Shown here in pieces: positions 1-6,235 of a stretch of DNA of 8,481 nucleotides. The stretch lies in contig PSRN01000221.1 in the NCBI GenBank assembly GCA_003176075.1, forward strand, positions 1-8,481, in the 5' to 3' direction. A model generated the notes under the pieces. The model ran no database searches, had not been told where the DNA came from, and saw only the letters and a list, made by a program, of their open reading frames with translations. The stretch is from Bdellovibrio sp. GTDB lineage: Bacteria; Bdellovibrionota; Bdellovibrionia; Bdellovibrionales; Bdellovibrionaceae. Within the stretch, counting starts at the first letter, position 1; each line of letters starts with the position of its first letter. The translations under genes and the position numbers were made by a program.

Positions 1-510
1 TTCGTGAGGAGAATCCTGCGTAAGCACCTCGGGGAAGCCACCGAATTGACAGAAATCTTTCAATTCGCGCTGTGCCTCTCTGTGCCTCTTTGTGTTCACC
101 ATGGACCGATCGAGGGAGTGGAGGGGCTCTCCTTTATCCTCACCGAAACAACACGGGGGTAATTGCTGGATCTCCACTCTCCCAGCCAGGGTTTCCGTGG
201 TTTTTTGGAATAGTCCAAGGCCGGTCGAGCCCGATAGCACGTAATGCGCGCCTTCGTCATCGATCACTTTCTTGAGCGGGATCGCGATTTCCGGCGCCCG
301 CTGTGCCTCATCGATCACGACGCTTTTCCCCAACTCCAACAGCCATCCTTTAGGGTCTCGCCTAGATTGCTCAAGCTCGTCTAAGTCATCCAAGTTTACG
401 TAACGGTAGGAGGGGAAGAGTTGTTTGATCAGCGTGGATTTTCCCGCCCGCCGGGGGCCCAAGAGGAGAATCGATTTTTTTCCAGATATGGAAACCCACC
501 TTCGAAACAT
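1..510 (-). CDS. AAA family ATPase, DUF4143 type (3' end outside window)
   Basis: The frame is open from an ATG at 508-510 to the left edge, giving 170 codons with no stop, so the C-terminal part lies outside the window. A Walker A motif GPRRAGKST is at residues 18-26 (Lys24). A Walker B-like VVIDEAQRAP is at 64-73, a sensor-like YVLSGST at 90-96, and LAGRVEI at 108-114. The sequence FGGFPEVL at 156-163 is the usual junction towards the DUF4143 half. Family members are about 380-450 residues, so more than half is missing. These cytoplasmic ATPases are widespread and often mobile or toxin-like in context, but their function is poorly defined. An in-frame TAA directly precedes the ATG, which fixes the start, although no good ribosome binding site is visible. 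Residues about 137-149 form a basic, polar insert encoded by a short tandem repeat. The family call is sure; the role is not. Confidence 0.88.
   Translation of the reverse strand, partial: MFRRWVSISGKKSILLLGPRRAGKSTLIKQLFPSYRYVNLDDLDELEQSRRDPKGWLLELGKSVVIDEAQRAPEIAIPLKKVIDDEGAHYVLSGSTGLGLFQKTTETLAGRVEIQQLPPCCFGEDKGEPLHSLDRSMVNTKRHREAQRELKDFCQFGGFPEVLTQDSPHE
71..94. repeat. 10-bp tandem repeat inside the ATPase frame
   Basis: Two copies of TGTGCCTCTY (71-80 and 81-90) are followed by a partial third (TGTG, 91-94). On the coding strand this reads as purine-rich AGAGGCACA units and encodes a basic stretch, NTKRHREAQR, between the LAGRVEI and FGGFPEVL motifs. From general knowledge, similar purine-rich short-period elements occur scattered in many bacterial genomes, sometimes in frame within genes. 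Membership of such a family here is an inference. Confidence 0.55.
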
Positions 511-963
511 TTACTTCAATTTATCCTGGATATATTGAAAGTCAAATTTCTTTTTGTCCATTTTAAGAGACGGAAAGATACTTGCGATCGAGCTTTGCAG
601 GCATGGGTGAGGAGGGAATTCCCTGCGGTGTCTTTGACCAAGGGCTTGAAAAGAAGTCCCTTCGCGATCGCTCGCAATCGCCAGAGCTTGCGCGGCAGTA
701 CACGAGGCAGTCAATGAGCCTCATTGAGAGTAATGTGAGGAGGAATGTAATAAAGAAATCTGCGAGACCATCGCTCGGCCGCAATTCTCGTACTCCTTTT
801 CATTCATGCCGATGTCTTTGGCTGCTTTGTTTATGGCAGCGAGTATTTCAGGCCGCCCTCTTTGCAAGCACGCACATTATGCGCTATACCAACGGACAAC
901 ATCGTGGACGAAGATGAATCGGCGGCGTGGGCGGCGAAGCTTCTTTCACACTTCTTGTCGCAC
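511..963. other. 453-bp region without a convincing gene
   Basis: No frame here shows recognisable homology or a good ribosome binding site. One small minus-strand frame (867 down to the stop at 721-723; 48 residues from a TTG) has a plausible helical composition, with GRPEILAAINKAAKDIG and then MNEKEYENCG. It is blocked upstream by a TAA at 877-879. It could be the tail of a decayed gene, such as a small helix-turn-helix protein, but this is not established. A second minus-strand frame, 511-714, ends with MDKKKFDFQYIQDKLK and a TAA that abuts the ATPase ATG. It has no visible ribosome binding site and was not called as a gene. Confidence 0.4.
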
Positions 964-985
964 AGGGCGTGTTTTAACACGCCCT
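964..985. repeat. perfect inverted repeat at a gene end (possible terminator)
   Basis: AGGGCGTGTT (964-973) and AACACGCCCT (976-985) are exact reverse complements separated by two bases, giving a 9-10 bp GC-rich stem. It begins inside the TAG stop (984-986) of the minus-strand gene ending there, the position expected of a terminator. No T-run follows on either strand, so it is not a canonical intrinsic terminator. It may instead protect a transcript 3' end or be a small dispersed repeat. Confidence 0.5.
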
Positions 986-1385
986 AGATTTGCCCTTTCC
1001 ACTTCGAGGGCCGTTTGTTGTATTCACGCATATTTGGATCAACCGGCACCTGCGGCTCGCAATGAAATTCAACCCCTTGAACGATCGAAGCATCAATATC
1101 TTTCTCGTCGACTGTAGCTTGGTGGCCACGCTCGTCTTGGACTACGTATGCCGCTCGCGGTTTGTCTTCTTGCTGTTTGTTTGCAACTCGCCGATAGTTC
1201 TTGTTCTGGCCAATGGGTTGCACCTCACCGATGATCTGGACCTTGCCATCGAATTCAACGCTCAGGTGATGCTTTTTGGCGGCCGAAGGGGAAATCGCTG
1301 TTGCGACCGGACCGTCAGTGATACAAATCCGCTGCAAATCAGTGGTCCCTAGTTTCTTTGCAAAGTACGCATAAAATTCGCCCAC
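984..1385 (-). pseudogene. C-terminal part of a split secreted protein of unknown function
   Basis: This frame of 133 residues opens at a GTG (1383-1385) six bases after an in-frame TGA (1389-1391). It has no clear ribosome binding site and overlaps the end of the upstream frame by 37 bp. Its sequence looks like real protein: SVEFDGKVQIIGEVQPIG in the middle, two cysteines (in RICITDG and EFHCEP) and a polar basic C-terminus. It most likely continues the 1349-1708 gene. A one-base change in the run of four A (plus strand, 1373-1376) would fuse the frames as ...MDELWANFYAYFAKKLG..., a smooth junction of about 240 residues in total. The alternatives are a translationally coupled separate gene, or a -1 ribosomal shift at the TTTT. 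The fold is not recognised. Confidence 0.55.
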
Positions 1386-1708
1386 AATTCATCCATTCGG
1401 GGCGACGCCAGGGCCTTACAATTAGTCCTAGCGCTTTCAATGGCAGAATCAGCCTTGGCCAATCTGCTTGGAGCGAAACCATATTTACCGTTCTTATCTT
1501 TCACCACTAAGAAGACTGATCCGTCCGGAGAAAAGGCAATTTCGGTTACGGTATAGGGCTCAGGCCGAAACTCCATTCTTTTCTCTTCCATTCCATCGAT
1601 TTCGTAGGGTGCCACCTGAATTGGGGAAGGAAAACCGGTAGGCGGCTCGCAAGATTTGAACCAGTCGGCTGAAAGAGCGATGGAAAGAGCGAAGCTGACA
1701 ATCCACAT
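1349..1708 (-). CDS. exported protein of unknown function, N-terminal part of split gene
   Basis: This frame encodes 119 residues. The start is the ATG at 1706-1708, preceded by GGGAG (1718-1722) with nine bases between. The first 14 residues, MWIVSFALSIALSA, form a short hydrophobic signal-peptide-like segment, so export is likely. The mature part contains EIAFSPDGSVFLVV around residues 57-70 and then KNGKYGFAPSRLAKA, which looks like a beta-rich segment followed by a helix with one cysteine. The frame stops shortly after MDELWANF, at 1349-1351, while coding-like sequence continues in another frame (984-1385). The two are therefore best read as one gene carrying a frameshift. The divergent gene at 1990 lies 281 bp away. 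No family was recognised with confidence. Confidence 0.6.
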   Translation of the reverse strand: MWIVSFALSIALSADWFKSCEPPTGFPSPIQVAPYEIDGMEEKRMEFRPEPYTVTEIAFSPDGSVFLVVKDKNGKYGFAPSRLAKADSAIESARTNCKALASPRMDELWANFMRTLQRN

Positions 1709-1989
1709 CTGCGCGGGCTCCCATTGGGTTAATGTCCAAGCCTTAATTCGGTCGTTATCAATATTTTGCCATTGCCCCCGGACAGGTCTAGTTAAACCTC
1801 ATCGCTTAACAATTCTCTGGACCGAGGCCCTGGAAATTTGACGGCGCCTCACGGGGTTCACCTCCAACTCAAGAGTACCGTTCCCAGGGAGCCGACGATC
1901 TGCAGATAGGGCGTATCACAGTTTTCCTTGCAAGAGCCTCAAAAAGCTCCTAAGAGCAGAATCAGTCAATGTTTGGGAGACATCAGCCA
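1709..1989. promoter_or_regulatory. divergent intergenic region between two secreted-protein genes
   Basis: This 281-bp stretch separates the starts at 1708 (minus) and 1990 (plus), so promoters for both genes should lie here. On the plus strand, TTGCAA (1929-1934) is followed 17 bases later by TAAGAG (1952-1957), a weak sigma70-like pair. A GTTAA-N10-TTAAC inverted repeat lies at 1791-1810. No strong consensus promoter, riboswitch or tRNA is visible. Confidence 0.3.
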
Positions 1990-2928
1990 ATGGGATTGTC
2001 TTTTCAAGCTGTTCGCCAGCAAATGGGCTTGGGACTTAGGAAGCCGGCACAAACATCTTTCTGTTTTGTCGTGGCAATGAATCTTCTTTTCAGCGAAATG
2101 CGGGCCTGGGGACAGGAACCTTTAATCTGGGATTATGAAACCCACTATAATTTGAATCCATTTACGCCGAAGCGAGGGTTCAAAATGGGCTTCATCGACG
2201 ACTCTGAGGAGGAAGGGTACTGGCCCATAAGGACACTTGAAGGCCGTTTACTTTTGGGGAGCAATAGCACAATTCGATATGGGGTGGATCACAACTGCGT
2301 GCAGGCACAGCAAAAAAGCCTCGGCCCGACCAAGGATTCTCAACTTCGTAACCTGACCGAGGCGAATGTGAGAGAGTTGTGCAAGGTGGAGACGAACCCT
2401 TGGCATTTCAGCACCCTTTACACCAGCCTTCAGGAACGAATCGACGAGCGTCTCAACGGACCTGTGGTGATCTATTTTGCTCAATGGAGCATCATGCCGT
2501 TCACTGTAACAAATCAAATTGCTTATAATGTTTGGTCGGCCAACCGGCCCATCCCACTGGTTCGCTCCGTCAATGTCATTGATGAGTTTCCTTTTTCTGG
2601 GGAAGACTTCTTGAATTATAAGAGCGGTGAGTTCGACGGACGGATAGTTGAAGCCAGCGTGGATGGATTTGCGCGCGAATCTTACCTTCTACAAATTCAA
2701 CGAGGACCCAGCGGTAACGATTTCGTGTGGATGAACGTGTCTTCAACCCGTCTTTATAACTTTATTGTCCAGGCGATGTTGACGTCGCGCCTTTTGCGAA
2801 TTTATTTCCTTTACCTGTATGAAATTTTCGAGATTCCCGGTTGGTTGCTGCATGACTATCGCACCTATTTCCGCGTATACCGGGTTGACATCCTTGATGA
2901 TGCCGCCGCCAAATCAATGAATCAATGA
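1990..2928 (+). CDS. secreted protein of unknown function
   Basis: The protein is 312 residues from the ATG at 1990, preferred because GGGAG (1975-1979) sits ten bases upstream. The ATG at 1969 has no ribosome binding site, and neither does the ATG at 2023. The first 41 residues look like a long signal peptide: a basic n-region (LRKPAQ), a hydrophobic core TSFCFVVAMNLLF, and a likely cleavage near MRAWG/QEP. The mature part has only two cysteines (about residues 103 and 131), suitable for one disulfide. It is rich in aromatic residues and asparagine, with beta-rich stretches such as GPVVIYFAQW and EASVDGFARESYLLQI. A hydrophobic helix-like segment LLRIYFLYLYEIFEIPGWLL lies near the C-terminus (about 268-287). 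No family is recognised. The last codons and the stop fall in an 8-bp tandem repeat. It stands alone on the plus strand between divergent and convergent neighbours. Confidence 0.72.
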   Translation: MGLSFQAVRQQMGLGLRKPAQTSFCFVVAMNLLFSEMRAWGQEPLIWDYETHYNLNPFTPKRGFKMGFIDDSEEEGYWPIRTLEGRLLLGSNSTIRYGVDHNCVQAQQKSLGPTKDSQLRNLTEANVRELCKVETNPWHFSTLYTSLQERIDERLNGPVVIYFAQWSIMPFTVTNQIAYNVWSANRPIPLVRSVNVIDEFPFSGEDFLNYKSGEFDGRIVEASVDGFARESYLLQIQRGPSGNDFVWMNVSSTRLYNFIVQAMLTSRLLRIYFLYLYEIFEIPGWLLHDYRTYFRVYRVDILDDAAAKSMNQ

Positions 2929-2943
2929 ATCAATGAATCAATG
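2912..2943. repeat. 8-bp tandem repeat (AATCAATG x4) across a stop codon
   Basis: There are four exact copies of AATCAATG (2912-2919, 2920-2927, 2928-2935, 2936-2943), followed by a degenerate AATCCAT. The TGA at 2926-2928 that ends the upstream gene is formed by the repeat itself. Because the unit is eight bases, copy number would change which frame is read beyond it. Confidence 0.9.
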
Positions 2944-3020
2944 AATCCATCGACCGGAACCGGCCAGCCTCCTTCTATCTTTTCGTTTGGAACTTAGAAA
3001 ACCCCTCCAACACTTTTCAA

Positions 3021-4178
3021 TTACAGTGAAACGAACCATTTCGCCGTCTGGACAAAGCACGGCTTTGCCGCGCTTGAATGATCCAGATGGTCGCCTGCAT
3101 TGACGAGTTCAACGGAACTTCCAAGGATGGTCATGTGCGCAAAGGCAATCAACGCGTTTTGATATGGCACGTCTCTATCGGCCTTGCCAAAACAAAGGTG
3201 GATGGGCGCCAGCGCCTTCCAATCGGCGACATCATTTCTGCGTAAGTCTCTCAAGGCGACGTTATACCGGTCATTGTTTAAGAGCTCCCGGAAAAATTTC
3301 GGATCCAATACTCTAGCAGGAGTTGTCGGCAGCGCTGAGGCGATGTCGCTCAGTTCATGCGTTCCATCAAATAGATCAGGAAGCATTGCGAGTACATCGG
3401 GCTGGATGGCCGACTCCAGCCACGAGTCATGTTGATAAATTTGGCTTTGCGCGAGAAGAGCGTAAGCGACGTAGGCTGAAGCATTTGCGGACGGGTTTCT
3501 AAGCGTTCCTTGCAAGGTGATGCCTGATAAGTCATAGGGTCCGCTCATGGGAGCAGAGGCAGCCACCTGAAACTCCTTTGCAAGTTTAGTTTCCAAATAA
3601 CGGTGCAACGCCATGGTGGAATGCCCGCCTTGGGAGTAGCCGGTCAAAAACAGACGGGAATTCAGACCTAATTTGAGAGTCGCTGCCGCTTTGCGTGTGG
3701 CTCTCAGCATATCCGCCGCCGCCCAAGCCTCCGAACCAGCGTGAAGATACGGATGAAAACCCGGTGAGTCGCCCAAGCCGAGGTAATCGGTGGCCGACAC
3801 AACGAATCCACTGGCTCCGAAGGTCAGGGCAATTAGCTGACCTTCACCATTGGCCGCTGACGGCACGTCCTTTCGATTGGACTGCGTTCCGTGCTGATAA
3901 CTGACGACTGCAAAGGATCCCTGAATATCAGGGACTATCAGGAGCCCGGAGGCCTTGCTTGGGTTATGCTCGAGATCAATAGTCTCGTAGACGACTTTAT
4001 ATAACACCACCCCGTTTTTGATATCAGGCAGCGTGGCTTGCAATTGAGGATCAAAAAACTGCTTTCGATAATACGCGACATCAGTCACCGAAAACGCTGT
4101 CAACCTGGTGAGCGCGATCACGTCACCTGGCGCCGCCCGGGCAACTACCGAAAAGAAAAGACCCAGAACGAAAGCCAT
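3021..4178 (-). CDS. secreted lipase-like alpha/beta hydrolase
   Basis: The protein is 385 residues. The ATG at 4176-4178 is preferred because GGAGGGG (4185-4191) lies six bases upstream; an in-frame TTG at 4200-4202 would add eight residues that overlap this site. Residues 1-15 (MAFVLGLFFSVVARA) are a signal peptide, so the enzyme is exported. The alpha/beta hydrolase fold is shown by an oxyanion-region SYQHGTQS (about 93-100), SATDYLGLGDSPG (about 128-140), and the nucleophile elbow GYSQGGHS with Ser182. The likely acid is Asp334 in FGKADRDVP and the likely His is 367 in GDHLDHSS. The arrangement resembles the secretory-lipase or lipase-family hydrolases, which cleave ester bonds of lipids or related substrates. 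It follows the four-repeat protein gene on the same strand with 75 bp between them, so the two may be co-transcribed. Substrate is unknown; an aryl or short-chain esterase, or a peptidase-like activity, is also possible. Confidence 0.88.
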   Translation of the reverse strand: MAFVLGLFFSVVARAAPGDVIALTRLTAFSVTDVAYYRKQFFDPQLQATLPDIKNGVVLYKVVYETIDLEHNPSKASGLLIVPDIQGSFAVVSYQHGTQSNRKDVPSAANGEGQLIALTFGASGFVVSATDYLGLGDSPGFHPYLHAGSEAWAAADMLRATRKAAATLKLGLNSRLFLTGYSQGGHSTMALHRYLETKLAKEFQVAASAPMSGPYDLSGITLQGTLRNPSANASAYVAYALLAQSQIYQHDSWLESAIQPDVLAMLPDLFDGTHELSDIASALPTTPARVLDPKFFRELLNNDRYNVALRDLRRNDVADWKALAPIHLCFGKADRDVPYQNALIAFAHMTILGSSVELVNAGDHLDHSSAAKPCFVQTAKWFVSL

Positions 4179-4184
4179 ATTGTT

Positions 4185-4191
4185 CCCCTCC
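4185..4191 (-). promoter_or_regulatory. strong ribosome binding site of the lipase-like gene
   Basis: GGAGGGG on the minus strand lies six bases before the ATG at 4178. It favours that start over the in-frame TTG at 4202 and places the signal peptide directly at the N-terminus. Confidence 0.75.
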
Positions 4192-4253
4192 ATGCTTTCC
4201 AATTGCGCTGCAAGTAGCAGGAACTGTCAACGCTTACCTGGCCAAAGGTGGGA

Positions 4254-5474
4254 TCACCGCTCCGGGTCTGATGACAGCATGGTCAGTATTGTTTCAGGAT
4301 CATGAATTCCGTCGTCTGTCTCAAGAACTCGAACGTCGCGAATGCGAGATGTGCCCATGTCCCTATTGCCAATCTTGAAATAGAGTTGTCCCTTGGCAAG
4401 CCTGACCTGACTTATGGGTCCCGTGAGCACACCAACCCCACCATGAAGAAAAGAGATTCGCACAAGGTGGTGCCGTTTTTGGGCCTCAAGTAATTTTGTT
4501 TCATAATACGTAGAGCGGAGAGGGTCGGACGCTAGAGTTGCTAAGATCTGTTCAGGTTCGGTGATCCCGATAGAGGCACCGAGGACCTCGATGTCGGAAA
4601 TGTTTGAAGCCACCATTCTCGAGAAGCTCGTGTCCCAAATCGTGAAGTGGAGCTCTCCGTTGACAAGTCTGACCTCATTGACGAGTCCCGTGATCTCACT
4701 CCCGGAGCCACTTGCAGAAGTAACCCGCGTTTCAAGGAGGTGTTCTTGTGCTTCAAGCAATTTTGTCGCCTTCGCAAGCAGAGCGGGCTGGGCGTCGAGA
4801 GCTGTTAAGATCTTCGCTGGTTCTACGATTTCAACATGTGGATCCCCGAGCCTGATTTCGCGAATGCTGTAGGCCTCCATTTTTGTCTCCCCAAAACTGA
4901 AGTCCGCAAGCGTAAAGAGGAGCTCTTGATCAACAAGCCTGACCCCAGTGACGAGCCCGTGGAGAATCACACCATCATTTCGGAAGATCCCCGTCTCAAG
5001 GCTCCGTTCTTGCGCCGCAAGCAAGGCTCTTGCATGCGGAAGCAGGTAACTTTGAGACGCGAGCGCTGCCAAGATCTTCTCTGGTTCCAGGATTTCTACA
5101 GAGGGACCGAGGTCCTGGATGTCGCGAATATGAAGGGCCTCCCGTTCTACGTCCGCAATCGTGTAGAGGAGGATTCGGTCAACGAGTCTGACATTGGTAA
5201 TGCGCCCAACAAGGATTTCTGAACTTTTATCCTGACTGATCCGAACCCGCCTTTTTTCCGTTTGTGCGAAGAAGAGCTGGCGCGCAACCTCGATCAATCT
5301 TTTGGTTGATCCGGCTAAAACGCTTGAGCTTTCTGCGCCTGACTTTGGACCGCGTCCCCCTTCGCCTCCATTGAGGGACGTACACTGCATTCCCCAAAGG
5401 GAATATTGAACGAAACTAAGTAGAAAAATAATCGGTAGAAAAATAGTCGCGGCTTTTATTTTCATGGCATGCAT
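4254..5474 (-). CDS. exported protein with four tandem repeats, novel family candidate
   Basis: The protein is 406 residues from the ATG at 5472-5474, which has GGGG five bases upstream. An ATG three codons later is equally plausible. The frame is open to 5654, but the extra 60 residues would bury the signal. Residues 4-28 form a signal peptide: MKIKAATI, a long hydrophobic core, then SLWG. A low-complexity linker (NGGEGGRGPKSGAESSS) and a basic segment follow. Four consecutive repeats then fill the protein: about 60-146, 147-233, 234-324 and 325-406. Each begins with a helix like KLLEAQ..LETR. This is followed by GLV..VRLVDGEL.FTI, then an IRDI-type strand, and it ends with EPE.ILAALAS. The pattern suggests a mixed beta unit closed by a helix, used as a repeated binding or structural module outside the cytoplasm. 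No known repeat family is recognised. It lies upstream of the secreted lipase-like gene and divergent from a lipocalin-like gene, so surface or periplasmic ligand binding is a possible, unproven role. Confidence 0.8.
   Translation of the reverse strand: MHAMKIKAATIFLPIIFLLSFVQYSLWGMQCTSLNGGEGGRGPKSGAESSSVLAGSTKRLIEVARQLFFAQTEKRRVRISQDKSSEILVGRITNVRLVDRILLYTIADVEREALHIRDIQDLGPSVEILEPEKILAALASQSYLLPHARALLAAQERSLETGIFRNDGVILHGLVTGVRLVDQELLFTLADFSFGETKMEAYSIREIRLGDPHVEIVEPAKILTALDAQPALLAKATKLLEAQEHLLETRVTSASGSGSEITGLVNEVRLVNGELHFTIWDTSFSRMVASNISDIEVLGASIGITEPEQILATLASDPLRSTYYETKLLEAQKRHHLVRISFLHGGVGVLTGPISQVRLAKGQLYFKIGNRDMGTSRIRDVRVLETDDGIHDPETILTMLSSDPER
4257..5297 (-). repeat. four intragenic tandem repeats (246-273 bp units)
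   Basis: The units are roughly 5037-5297, 4776-5036, 4503-4775 and 4257-4502, in coding order. Repetition is visible at the DNA level: AAGATCTTCTCTGG, AAGATCTTCGCTGG and AAGATCTGTTCAGG appear on the plus strand at matching places in the first three units. The units differ by small indels in the loop before GLV and after FTI. The fourth unit ends just before the stop. Confidence 0.85.
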
Positions 5475-5613
5475 TGTTACCCCGAACATACACGACACAC
5501 CAATTTTTGAGGAAATCACAACTTCAAATATAGAGAATTTACATAGGGCAAACTGCCAAGCCGCTGATCCAATAGGTTCTTGCCGTGAGGCACTGATGGA
5601 ATCTAATTTCAAT

Positions 5614-5641
5614 GACGTCTGGACTTCGACGTCTGGAATTC
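5614..5641. repeat. 14-bp direct repeat between divergent genes
   Basis: GACGTCTGGACTTC (5614-5627) is followed directly by GACGTCTGGAATTC (5628-5641), 13 of 14 bases identical. Each copy starts with the palindrome GACGTC. It lies in the 203-bp gap between the divergent starts at 5474 (minus) and 5678 (plus), 36 bases before the latter, so a regulator site is possible. It could also be a chance duplication. Confidence 0.5.
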
Positions 5642-5677
5642 GATTTTGTGGCACGAAGCGGGAGGTTGATTCGTAAA

Positions 5678-6001
5678 GTGAAATTCATTTATGTGGTTTG
5701 TATGAATGCAGCGTTTTTTGTGGCCTGTCTATCGAAGGTGTATTCAGTTCAGGCCAGCGAGTCGTGCCACGACATTAACTTTCGAAGGGACGAGGTAATG
5801 GAGAAAGCAGGGGTCGATGTGCAAATCACCAAGGATTCAATTGGAGGTACTTGGCACCTCAAGAGTTTTAACATCTTATTTGAGGATGGCACGTGGAAGC
5901 CGTGGGGAAAAGATGTCGCAGGTCTTCTGATTTATACTCCTGACGACTATGTTTCAGTGGCCATCAATCGAAATATTGGCAGTTCACGACCTCAACGATG
6001 A
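5678..6001 (+). CDS. exported lipocalin-like protein, N-terminal part of frameshifted gene
   Basis: The start is taken as GTG 5678-5680. GGAGG at 5661-5665 lies twelve bases upstream, and the product then begins directly with a signal peptide: a KFIYVV n/h-region, a core NAAFFVACL, and a cleavage near VQA/SESC. A longer in-frame ATG at 5612 would bury the signal. The mature part contains GGTWHLKSF, FEDGTWKPWGKD and AGLLIYTPDDYVSVAINR. These match the first half of the lipocalin-like domain (Lipocalin_5 type), in which W-x-L-x-S-F and the GLLIYT..GYMSV strand are typical. The frame then ends early at a TGA (5999-6001) after a few unrelated residues. The rest of the domain is found in another frame, overlapping from 5949. 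The family's molecular role is not well defined; it may bind small ligands. Confidence 0.65.
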   Translation: MKFIYVVCMNAAFFVACLSKVYSVQASESCHDINFRRDEVMEKAGVDVQITKDSIGGTWHLKSFNILFEDGTWKPWGKDVAGLLIYTPDDYVSVAINRNIGSSRPQR

Positions 6002-6143
6002 TGTGCTTTTTTACGCCGGAAAATACTCCATCCATGAATTTGAAATTCATCACTTGATTTCGAACGCAACTGACCACCGCCGGATTGGAGGGACACTTGT
6101 GCGCCAGGCAAGAATCACCAACGGTGATCTGATTTTATATTGA
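5949..6143 (+). pseudogene. C-terminal part of the frameshifted lipocalin-like gene
   Basis: In a frame one base ahead of the 5678-6001 reading, residues after about 5976 read VHDLNDDVLFYAGKYSIHE, FEIHHLI, GGTLVRQARI and NGDLILY, then a stop at 6141-6143. This is the expected second half of a Lipocalin_5-type domain: Y.G.Y, a V.HH strand, a G....R....DRL.L ending. There is no ribosome binding site before the formal ATG at 5949. Loss of one base around 5976-5995, for instance in AGTTCAC, would restore one protein of about 154 residues. The loop between the halves is also shorter than I expect for the family, so a deletion may have accompanied the shift. Confidence 0.65.
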
Positions 6144-6235
6144 AAGAACTCAAGTGAAAAGAGTCTTAGATCCCATGGCTGGAAGTGACGAAATGGGGCT
6201 CATACGGTGCCCTCTCCGTTCGAAACGTGAAGCTG

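Noticed and set aside
663..670. GCGATCGC octamer, resembling the cyanobacterial HIP1 motif
   Set aside because: Only this single full copy was noticed, so it says nothing about lineage.
582..917. 111-codon plus-strand frame in the 511-963 region
   Set aside because: The composition is Arg/Ser/Cys-rich without motifs, and there is no signal for translation. It reads as a chance open frame.
990..1352. 120-codon plus-strand frame opposite the split secreted gene
   Set aside because: It is antisense to the coding-like minus frame, has no ribosome binding site, and its product is an implausible Cys/Arg/Leu-rich mix.
4225..4230. TTGACA on the minus strand upstream of the lipase-like gene, as a promoter
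   Set aside because: The -35 hexamer is perfect, but 17-18 bases downstream only CGCAAT or GCAATT is found, a poor -10, so an internal promoter is not supported.
4836..5222. Plus-strand frame opposite the four-repeat gene
   Set aside because: It is explained by the antisense of the repeat units; the product has no independent features.
6144..6167. AAGAACTC...GAGTCTT hairpin after the lipocalin-like gene, as a terminator
   Set aside because: The stem is short and AT-rich with a bulge, and no T-run follows; too weak to call.
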